NCBI GenBank assembly: GCA_026982585.1
Contig: JALSGW010000363.1
Location: 1-9,580 of the forward strand
Length of the DNA stretch: 9,580 bases
Direction of reading: 5' to 3'
Origin: Alphaproteobacteria bacterium
Lineage (GTDB): Bacteria; Pseudomonadota; Alphaproteobacteria; Geminicoccales; Geminicoccaceae
The stretch's first letter is position 1, and each line of letters begins with the position of its first letter. Shown here piece by piece: positions 1 through 5,465 of the stretch. The notes beneath the pieces were generated by a model. It did not search any database. It had not been told where the DNA came from and worked only from the letters and a program-made list of their open reading frames with translations. Position numbers and translations under genes: made by a program.

Positions 1-120
1 CTCGAGCCGCGCGCCCTCCCCCGCCCGGCGGGATGGCGCGCCAAGCCGGTCTCGGGCCACACGGCCCGATGGGAACGGGAGCGGTTGCGTCGCTTTCACA
101 AGCGGGAGCGAAGCCCGCCG
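1..120. other. Non-coding stretch downstream of otsA
   Basis: This is the region between the otsA stop codon and the left window edge. No open frame here shows recognisable protein character, and the short frames that cross it are the usual by-products of high GC. Two small GC inverted repeats are visible: CCCGC/GCGGG at 20-24 and 28-32 (3-nt loop), and GCGGG/CCCGC at 102-106 and 114-118. The second is listed separately as a weak terminator candidate. The stretch is too short to say what lies beyond the edge. Confidence 0.5.
102..118 (-). terminator. Weak terminator candidate after otsA
   Basis: Reading the minus strand just past the otsA stop, GCGGG, a 7-nt loop and CCCGC form a 5-bp hairpin about 3 nt after the stop codon. 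It is followed by TTGTGAAAG rather than a run of T, so it is a poor intrinsic terminator. It could equally be a chance hairpin in GC-rich DNA, with the operon ending by Rho or continuing past the window edge. Only its position supports the call. Confidence 0.2.
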
Positions 121-1533
121 TCAGGAGGGCTGCAGGCGTTTTGCCGGCTGCAGCTCGGGCGGGTTGCGCAGCCGCTCCAAAAAGCGCTCGCGCCAGGCGC
201 CGATGTCGTGGGTGGTGAGGCTGTGCATCATGCGCTCCCAGCGCAGGCGCCGTTCCTCCCGGCTCATGGTCAGCCCCGCCTGGAGCGCGTCGGCCACGTG
301 ATGGGTGTCGTAGGGATTGACCACCAGCGCCCCGTCCTTGAGATGGCCCGCCGCACCGGCGAAGCGGGAGAGGATCAGCACGCCCGGGTCCTCCGGATCC
401 TGGGCGGCCACATATTCCATCGCCACCAGGTTCATGCCGTCGCGCAGGGGCGTGACCAGTCCGATCCGGCTCAAGCGGAAGAACCCCATCAGGGCCCGGC
501 GGCTGAAGCTGCGGTTGATGTAGCGCAAGGGCACCCAGTCCGCCTCGCCGTGGCGGCCGTTGATGTGACCGGTGAGCAGCTCCACGCTCTGGCGCAGTTC
601 CAGATACTCGGGCACGCTCTCCCGGCTCGGGGCCGAGATCTGCATGAAGGTGACCCGCCGCCTTTGTTCCGGATAGTTGCGCAACAACAGCTCGAAGGCC
701 TTGAGCCGCTCCGGAATGCCCTTGGTGTAGTCGAGCCGATCCACCCCGATCACCAGATGCCGGTCGGCCAGGGTGGCGGCCACCCGCTGGGCCTGGCGCC
801 GCGCCTCCCCGGACACCGCCATCGCCGCCACCTCCGGCACGTCGATGCCGATCGGCACCGCCAGCGCCCGCAGCCGGCGCCCCATCGCCGTCACGCTGCC
901 GTCGGCGCCCACCTCGCCGCCCAGCTCCTGTTCCACATAGTCCTGGAACTGCCGCAGATCGGTCGCGGTCTGGAACCCCACCACATCGTAGCTGCACAGA
1001 TCCGCCGCCAGCTGGCGGTGCCAGGGCATGGTGAGATAGACCTGCGGGGCCGGGAAGGGGGTGTGGAGGAAGAAGCCGAGCCGCACCCGGGCCTCGAGCC
1101 GCCGCAGCTCGAAGCCCATGGGGATCAGATGGTAGTCGTGGACCCACACCAGATCCCCGTCCTGCAACAGCGGCAGCAGAAGCTCGGCGAACTGGAGATT
1201 GACCCTGCGATAGGCCTTGTACCAATCGTGATCGTAGTTGGCGAGATCGATGCGGTAGTGGAACAGCGGCCACAGGGTGCGGTTCGCGAAGCCGCCATAA
1301 TAGGCTTCGAAGTCGCTGTCCTTGAGATCCACGAGCGCATAGGTGATGCGGCCGGTGCGGAACACCTTGGCCGCGGTCGGCGTCCGGCCCACGGTCTCGC
1401 CGCTCCAGCCGAACCACAGCCCGCCCGACTGCTGCAGGGCCGCCAGCACGCCCACCGCAAGCCCGCCGGCCGCCGCCGCCTGCCGCAGGGTCAGCGGCGT
1501 CACCCGGTTGGATACCACCACAAGGCGCGACAG
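121..1533 (-). CDS. otsA: Trehalose-6-phosphate synthase, UDP-forming (GT20)
   Basis: OtsA transfers glucose from UDP-glucose to glucose-6-phosphate, giving trehalose-6-phosphate in the cytoplasm, the first step of the OtsAB osmo- and stress-protectant pathway. The match to E. coli OtsA runs the whole length. Visible blocks, numbered from the GTG at 1521, are AGGLAVG (18-24), GLWFGWSGET (34-43), WPLFHYR (84-90), WVHDYHL (126-132), GFFLHTPFP (149-157), VPIGID (222-227), DRLDYTKGIPERL (261-273, with the nucleotide-sugar-contacting Arg262 and Lys267), GHINGRHGE (318-326) and LRDGMNLVAMEYVAAQDP (359-376). Length is about 470 residues, normal for the family. I start it at a CTG at 1533, because that codon gives the family N-terminus (M)SRLVVVSNRV and lies 7 nt after a strong GGAGG; the fallback is GTG at 1521. 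It follows the GH15 gene with an 11-nt gap, so the two are probably cotranscribed. No otsB phosphatase is in the window. Confidence 0.97.
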   Translation of the reverse strand: MSRLVVVSNRVTPLTLRQAAAAGGLAVGVLAALQQSGGLWFGWSGETVGRTPTAAKVFRTGRITYALVDLKDSDFEAYYGGFANRTLWPLFHYRIDLANYDHDWYKAYRRVNLQFAELLLPLLQDGDLVWVHDYHLIPMGFELRRLEARVRLGFFLHTPFPAPQVYLTMPWHRQLAADLCSYDVVGFQTATDLRQFQDYVEQELGGEVGADGSVTAMGRRLRALAVPIGIDVPEVAAMAVSGEARRQAQRVAATLADRHLVIGVDRLDYTKGIPERLKAFELLLRNYPEQRRRVTFMQISAPSRESVPEYLELRQSVELLTGHINGRHGEADWVPLRYINRSFSRRALMGFFRLSRIGLVTPLRDGMNLVAMEYVAAQDPEDPGVLILSRFAGAAGHLKDGALVVNPYDTHHVADALQAGLTMSREERRLRWERMMHSLTTHDIGAWRERFLERLRNPPELQPAKRLQPS

Positions 1534-1537
1534 CGCT

Positions 1538-1546
1538 CTCCCTCCT
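1538..1546 (-). promoter_or_regulatory. Shine-Dalgarno that decides the otsA start
   Basis: The minus strand reads AGGAGGGAG here, and the first AG belongs to the TAG stop codon of the upstream GH15 gene (1547-1545). The GGAGG core (1545-1541) is 7 nt from the CTG at 1533, an ideal distance, but 19 nt from the first conventional start, GTG at 1521. This spacing, and the restored SRLVVVSNRV N-terminus, argue for initiation at CTG. Overlap with the upstream stop suggests translational coupling. Confidence 0.7.
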
Positions 1547-3377
1547 AGACGATCTCCTCCCAGTCGCGGCTCAACCGCATGGCGCAGTCGACCAGCCCCA
1601 CATGGGAATAGGTCTGGGGAAAGTTCCCCCAGAGCTCCCCCGTCTTGGGATCGACGTGCTCCGCAAGCAGGCCGAGATGGTTGCGACAGGCCAGCACCTC
1701 TTCGAACACGCCCACCGCATCCTCATACCGACCGCAAGCGCTCAACGCCTCGATATACCAAAAGGTGCAGGCGAGAAAGGCATGCACCGGCCGGCCGAAA
1801 TCGTCCTCCCCCGCATAGCGGTGGATGAAGGATCCTTCCTTGAGCTCCGCCTCGATGGCCGCAAGCGTGCCGAGAAAGCGCGGATCCCGCGCGCTCACAT
1901 AGCCCACCGCCGGCAGCAACAGGAGGCTCGCATCGAGATCCTCGCCATCAAAGCTCGCCACATAGGCCTTGCGGCCGGGATGCCAGGCCCTGGCCTCGAT
2001 GGTGCGGCAGATCGCCCGCGCCCGCGCCCGCCAGTGCCGGGCCCGCTCCTCCATGCCGAGATGGCGGGCGATGCGCGCGAGACGGTCGCAGGCCGCCCAG
2101 CACATGACGCTCGAATGCGTATGGATGCGGCTGCGGCTGCGAAACTCCCACAGGCCCGCATCGGGCGCGGCATGATACTCCCAGGCCTTCTCGCCGAGCC
2201 GCTCGAGCAAATGGAACAGCCTGGGCCCGGCGGGCCGGGTGAGCCTGCGATCGAAAAACGCCTGGGTCACCGCCAGCACCACCGAACCATAGCCGTCGTG
2301 CTGGTCGTGCTCGAAGGCCTGGTTGCCCACCCGCACCGGCCCGCTGCCCCGATAACCGGCGAGATGGGTGAGCGTCCGCTCGTGCAGCCGGTGCTCGAGA
2401 CCGATACCGTAGACCGGCTGCAGGTATCCGTCCGGGCTCGACGAGACCACATTGGTCAGATATTCGATGTACTCCTCCATGGTCTCGATGTAGCCGAGCC
2501 GGTTGAGGGTGCGCACCACGAACAGCGCATCCCGCAGCCAGCAGTAGCGGTAGTCCCAGTTGCGGCCGCTTCCCGGAATCTCCGGAATCGAGGTGGTGGG
2601 CGCCGCGATGATGGCGCCGGTCTCCTCGAAACTGCACAGTTTCAGGGTGATCGCGCTGCGGATCACCGCCTCCTGCCAATCGAACGGGGTGTGCAGCCGG
2701 CGGCACAGCTGCCGCCAGTAGGCCACCGTGTGCTCGAGGAACTCGCGTCCGATCTCCGCCACCCCGCTGCGCAGGCTCTCGTCCGGGCCGAGCACCAGCG
2801 TGGCCGGTCGCTCGAGATGGAAGGGGGTCTCGTCGAGCAGATAGGTGAGCGGCACATCGGTGGTCAGCCGCAAGGACACGGTGTCGTCCACGAAACGCAC
2901 GTGGTTGCTGCCGCGGGTGATGTGCGGCACGCTCGCCCCATAGTTGAAGCTCGGCCGCAGGCGCAGCCGGATCCGGGGCGCCTCCCCGAAGGGCGTGAGC
3001 ATGCGCACGATCATGGTGGGCCGGAACATGCGCCCGAACTGGCCGAAGCGCGGGCAGAAATCGACGATCTCCACCCCGGCGCCGCGATGATCGACGAGCC
3101 GGGTGCGCAACACCGCCGTGTTGGGCAGATATTCCTGCTCTGTGTGGCGCAGGCCCAGGAGTTCCACCGCGAACAGCCCCCTGGAACTGCCCCGGTCCAA
3201 CAACCGGCAGAACACCGGATCGCCGTCGAAGCGGGGAAAACAGGACCACACGATCCGGCCCTTGCGGTCGACCAGGGCGCTGATCATGCAGTTGCCGATC
3301 AGGCCGAGCTCCAGACTGTCCTCGTCCTCGGGAGCCGTCATATCCGCTCGTTCCGTGCCGCTTCGCTGCCCGCGCAT
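1545..3377 (-). CDS. Glycoside hydrolase family 15 (glucoamylase/trehalase-like)
   Basis: This is a bacterial GH15 protein of the cytoplasmic glucoamylase/trehalase-like type; the family hydrolyses alpha-glucosidic bonds with inversion, and some members are true trehalases. An N-terminal beta-sandwich-like part opens with LGLIGNCMISALVDRKGRIV (24-43) and CFPRFDGDPVFC (46-57). The (alpha/alpha)6 catalytic domain follows, with GRNWDYRYCWLRDA (271-284) as the substrate-site signature, GLWEFR (408-413, Glu411 the likely general acid) and LLAEHVDPKTGELWGNFPQTYSH (570-592, Glu573 the likely general base). No signal peptide or membrane segment is visible. The pairing with otsA suggests trehalose or a related glucan as substrate, which is inference. 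The longest frame is given. An internal ATG at 3341 (MTAPEDEDSLELG) would also fit the family and leave more room for a promoter; neither start has a good Shine-Dalgarno. Length of about 600 residues is normal for the group. Confidence 0.94.
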   Translation of the reverse strand: MRGQRSGTERADMTAPEDEDSLELGLIGNCMISALVDRKGRIVWSCFPRFDGDPVFCRLLDRGSSRGLFAVELLGLRHTEQEYLPNTAVLRTRLVDHRGAGVEIVDFCPRFGQFGRMFRPTMIVRMLTPFGEAPRIRLRLRPSFNYGASVPHITRGSNHVRFVDDTVSLRLTTDVPLTYLLDETPFHLERPATLVLGPDESLRSGVAEIGREFLEHTVAYWRQLCRRLHTPFDWQEAVIRSAITLKLCSFEETGAIIAAPTTSIPEIPGSGRNWDYRYCWLRDALFVVRTLNRLGYIETMEEYIEYLTNVVSSSPDGYLQPVYGIGLEHRLHERTLTHLAGYRGSGPVRVGNQAFEHDQHDGYGSVVLAVTQAFFDRRLTRPAGPRLFHLLERLGEKAWEYHAAPDAGLWEFRSRSRIHTHSSVMCWAACDRLARIARHLGMEERARHWRARARAICRTIEARAWHPGRKAYVASFDGEDLDASLLLLPAVGYVSARDPRFLGTLAAIEAELKEGSFIHRYAGEDDFGRPVHAFLACTFWYIEALSACGRYEDAVGVFEEVLACRNHLGLLAEHVDPKTGELWGNFPQTYSHVGLVDCAMRLSRDWEEIV

Positions 3378-3452
3378 GCTCTCGCACCATCCTCAATATT
3401 CGGTTAACGTGCGGCGCCGCCGCCCCGAGGCGTGATCGGCCGCGGAGCACCC
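3378..3452. promoter_or_regulatory. Divergent intergenic region, GH15-otsA / ygfZ
   Basis: This 75-nt gap separates two genes transcribed away from each other and should hold both promoters. Its only AT-rich spot is 3393-3408, which includes AATATT (3395-3400) and GTTAAC (3403-3408), both short palindromes. No convincing -35/-10 pair was found on either strand. A 10-nt palindrome GCGGCGCCGC sits at 3411-3420. If the GH15 start is really at 3341, the region grows to 111 nt and the AT-rich spot sits at a sensible distance upstream of it. Confidence 0.4.
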
Positions 3453-4385
3453 ATGGACGAGCGAACCATGACCGGAAGCGAGCAACGCCTTCACGCCCGC
3501 CTAGCAGATCGCGCCGTGATCGAACTGTCCGGCCCGGACCTCAAGGACTTCCTTCAGGGTCTGGTCACCGTGGATATATCCGCCCTCTCGGAGAAGAAAA
3601 GCCTGTGGGGCGCGCTGCTCACCCCCCAGGGACGGATCCTTTTCACCTTCACCCTGGCGGCACCGGAGCCGGACACGCTGCTGCTCGAGACCGAAGCCGA
3701 GCGCGCCGAGGAGCTCTGCCAGCGCCTGTTGCTCTACCGGCTGCGCAAAAAGGTGACCATCCGTCCCGCCGAAGGAAGCTGGCAGGTGGTGGTCTTTCCC
3801 GGCGCGTCGCCGCAAGCCTTCGACCTCGCGCCGGAACCCGGCGCCAGCCGCAAGATCCCCGAGGGCATGCTGCTCGTGGACCCGCGCCTTGCGGAGCTCG
3901 GCGTACGGGCGCTGCTCCGCAGCGAGCAGGCGGAGGCGGCGCTGAGCCGGCTCGAGAGCGCCGAGACCGACCCCGCCGCCTACCACCGGCTGCGCCTTCT
4001 TTTCGGCGTCGCCGAACAAAGCGCGGAGATCCCGCCCGGGCGCTGCCTTCCCCTCGAGTACAACTTCGACCGGCTGCATGCGGTCGACTTCCGCAAGGGA
4101 TGTTTCATCGGCCAGGAGGTGACCGCGCGCATGCACTTCCGCAGCGCCACCAAGCGCCGCCTCCTGCCGGTCCAGCTCGCCGCACCGCTCACCCCACCCA
4201 AGCCGGTGGTGTGCGCCCGCGGCCGCGAGATCGGCGAACTGCGCGCCGCCCTCGCACAAACCGGCCTCGCCCTTTTGCGCCTGGATGCACTCACCGACCC
4301 GGCCGCCCTGCCGCTTCAGGCCGACACAACGGAACTCGCACCCTCCTGGCCCCTGTGGCTGCGACCGGACCGCCCCGGGTCTTAA
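3453..4385 (+). CDS. ygfZ: Folate-binding Fe-S maintenance protein YgfZ (GcvT-like)
   Basis: YgfZ belongs to the GcvT-like tetrahydrofolate-binding superfamily and, by analogy with E. coli YgfZ and mitochondrial IBA57, helps assemble or repair Fe-S clusters in the cytoplasm. The hallmark motif KGCFIGQE lies at residues 215-222, with the conserved cysteine at 217. It is followed by VTARMHFRSATKRRLLPV, and an aminomethyltransferase-like N-terminal region begins LSGPDLKDFLQGLVTVDI (25-42). There are no membrane segments. Length of 310 residues is typical. I chose the ATG at 3453 because GGAG (3444-3447) precedes it by 5 nt; the same frame reaches a GTG at 3432 with poor spacing, and another ATG lies at 3468. 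It is alone on the plus strand, divergent from GH15-otsA and convergent with the meaB-like gene. The stop is TAA at 4383-4385. The nearest terminator is the hairpin at 4490-4525. Confidence 0.95.
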   Translation: MDERTMTGSEQRLHARLADRAVIELSGPDLKDFLQGLVTVDISALSEKKSLWGALLTPQGRILFTFTLAAPEPDTLLLETEAERAEELCQRLLLYRLRKKVTIRPAEGSWQVVVFPGASPQAFDLAPEPGASRKIPEGMLLVDPRLAELGVRALLRSEQAEAALSRLESAETDPAAYHRLRLLFGVAEQSAEIPPGRCLPLEYNFDRLHAVDFRKGCFIGQEVTARMHFRSATKRRLLPVQLAAPLTPPKPVVCARGREIGELRAALAQTGLALLRLDALTDPAALPLQADTTELAPSWPLWLRPDRPGS

Positions 4386-4386
4386 G

Positions 4387-4425
4387 AAAAAATTCCTTGA
4401 CAATCGGACATGGTTCGTCTACAGA
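4387..4425 (+). promoter_or_regulatory. Sigma-70-type promoter with upstream A-tract
   Basis: Immediately after the ygfZ stop there is an A6TT tract (4387-4394), a perfect TTGACA -35 (4397-4402), a 17-nt spacer and TACAGA (4420-4425) as the best -10, matching the consensus at three positions including the first TA. The A-tract is placed like an UP element and stands out sharply in this GC-rich window. Predicted transcription starts near 4432-4433, at the base of a hairpin. No protein gene follows on this strand, so the promoter most likely serves the small RNA described next. Confidence 0.55.
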
Positions 4426-4431
4426 GAGGGG

Positions 4432-4525
4432 CGTGAACGGCTCCTCCAACCATCGCCCGTTCATCGACCTCCCTCTCCCCTCCCCGCCTGCCGCCGCCCG
4501 TCCTGTGCGGGCGGCGGCGTCTTTT
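4432..4525 (+). ncRNA. Candidate small RNA with anti-Shine-Dalgarno loop
   Basis: About 94 nt lie between a promoter-like element and an intrinsic terminator with no credible reading frame. The 5' end can fold into a stem GUGAACGG/CCGUUCAU (4433-4440 with 4457-4464, seven Watson-Crick pairs plus one G-U). Its 16-nt loop starts with CUCCUCC (4441-4447), complementary to Shine-Dalgarno sequences. A CU-rich stretch (4469-4486) follows and then the terminator hairpin. Exposed CUCCUCC-type motifs are known in several alphaproteobacterial small RNAs (CcsR of Rhodobacter, AbcR and alpha-r14 groups of rhizobia), so a trans-acting translational repressor is possible. Family identity is not claimed. 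From 4461 on it is antisense to the end of the meaB-like gene. It could alternatively be just the ygfZ 3' untranslated region, or a fragment processed from it. Confidence 0.45.
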
Positions 4526-5465
4526 CCTCGCCCAGCAGGCGCGCCCGCAATCGGGCCGAGACGTGGTGGAAACGGCCGCTCGGGGAGCGGTTTCGATCGT
4601 CGTCGATGGAGCCGCTTTGCACCAGCTCGACGCCAAGCCGGCCGAAGGCCTCCCGCACCATGCGCAGGAACTGGGCCTCCGCCCGCATCCGCCGGCGGGC
4701 CTCGATCGCGCCCGAGCGTTCGAGATCCGCGCCCGACCGTTCGAGGGCCTCGACCAGCTGGTCGACGCCATCGCCCCGGGGTGCTGCGATGCGGTGGACC
4801 GGGATCCGCCGCCCGTCCGGGCGGGCGGCGAGCGCCGCCTCGAGCGCCCGGGCCGCCTGCGCCGCCCGCTCGCCCAGATCCGTCTTGGTGACCGCGATCA
4901 GGTCCGGGATCTCCAGCACCCCGGCCTTGATGAACTGCAGCAGGTCCCCCGCCTCGGGCGGCACCGCGAGCACCACCAGGTCCGACACCTCCTCCACCTC
5001 GCGCTCGCTCTGCCCGATTCCGACCGTCTCCACCAGCACCCGGTCGAACAGCGCCCGCAGCAATGCCACGCCCCCCGCGGCCGCCTCGGCGAGGCCGCCG
5101 AGCCGGTCGCGGGCCGCCAATGAGCGCACGAACAGCCCCTCGTCCTCGGGATCGAGGGCGAGCCGGATCCGATCGCCGAGGAGTGCCCCGCCGCTCCGGT
5201 GGGAGGAGGGATCGACCGCCAGCACCGCCACCGTGAGCCCGCGCGCCCGCAGCCGCGGGATGAGCGCGCCGACAAGGGTGGATTTGCCGGCCCCCGGGGC
5301 ACCGGTGATGCCGATCACCCGGCCGCGCGGGCGGCGGTGGGCGCATTCCACGAGCCTGAGCGCTTCGCCGTCGGGCTCCTCGGCCTCGAGCAGCGAGAGC
5401 GCCCGGGCGAGCCCCGGCTTGCCGGAACCTTTCAGCTGTTCGAGGAGCCGGAGCTCTGGGTCCAT
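4461..5465 (-). CDS. MeaB/ArgK-like P-loop GTPase
   Basis: This is a SIMIBI-class G protein of the MeaB/ArgK family, whose members load and protect adenosylcobalamin-dependent acyl-CoA mutases (methylmalonyl-, ethylmalonyl- or isobutyryl-CoA mutase). Visible elements are the P-loop GAPGAGKST (55-63), AVDPSSHRSGGALLGDR (83-99), ETVGIGQSE (146-154) and a base-recognition motif TKTD (193-196) where many relatives have NKxD. Total length of 334 residues is ordinary. The C-terminus is unusual: after about residue 285 I do not recognise the usual dimerisation arm, and the last 20 or so residues are a Pro/Gly/Arg-rich tail encoded across a plus-strand terminator. The ATG at 5465 has AGGGA 6 nt upstream and lies inside the end of ppdK (34-nt overlap), so it is probably coexpressed with ppdK. 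No mutase gene is in the window, so the client is unknown and I give no gene symbol. Family assignment is firm; exact role is not. Confidence 0.88.
   Translation of the reverse strand: MDPELRLLEQLKGSGKPGLARALSLLEAEEPDGEALRLVECAHRRPRGRVIGITGAPGAGKSTLVGALIPRLRARGLTVAVLAVDPSSHRSGGALLGDRIRLALDPEDEGLFVRSLAARDRLGGLAEAAAGGVALLRALFDRVLVETVGIGQSEREVEEVSDLVVLAVPPEAGDLLQFIKAGVLEIPDLIAVTKTDLGERAAQAARALEAALAARPDGRRIPVHRIAAPRGDGVDQLVEALERSGADLERSGAIEARRRMRAEAQFLRMVREAFGRLGVELVQSGSIDDDRNRSPSGRFHHVSARLRARLLGEEKTPPPAQDGRRQAGRGEGGR
4490..4525 (+). terminator. Intrinsic terminator, plus strand
   Basis: GCCGCCGCCCG (4490-4500) and CGGGCGGCGGC (4508-4518) form a perfect 11-bp stem with a 7-nt loop, followed by GTCTTTT. 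The T-run lies on the plus-strand side only, so it terminates rightward transcription, either from ygfZ or from the promoter at 4387-4425. It falls inside the 3' end of the minus-strand meaB-like reading frame, where it encodes part of a low-complexity tail. No good terminator was found for the minus strand here. Confidence 0.75.

Noticed and set aside
130..158. Two CTGCAG copies forming an imperfect inverted repeat at the end of otsA, considered as a terminator
   Set aside because: It lies inside coding sequence, its stem is interrupted, and neither strand has a T-run after it.
1602..3407. A 601-codon open frame on the plus strand, opposite the GH15 gene
   Set aside because: Shadow of the GH15 gene: low-complexity Arg/His/Ala/Gly/Pro composition and no family motifs, whereas the minus strand carries the GH15 signatures.
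3411..3420. GCGGCGCCGC palindrome as an operator in the divergent region
   Set aside because: A 10-nt GC palindrome is easily produced by chance at this base composition, and no second copy was seen at a meaningful place.
4387..4392. Six T on the minus strand as an intrinsic terminator for the meaB-like gene
   Set aside because: The sequence just before the T-run forms no stem longer than about 3 bp; the A/T tract is better explained as part of the plus-strand promoter.
4410..4436. An 8-codon reading frame ATG...TGA spanning the -10 region
   Set aside because: It starts upstream of the predicted transcription start and has no ribosome-binding site, so it is a chance frame.
4432..4525. Identity of the candidate small RNA as 4.5S (SRP) RNA, 6S RNA or a tRNA
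   Set aside because: The SRP signature GGAAGGAAGC is absent, the length is too short for 6S RNA, and no cloverleaf or CCA-type acceptor can be drawn.
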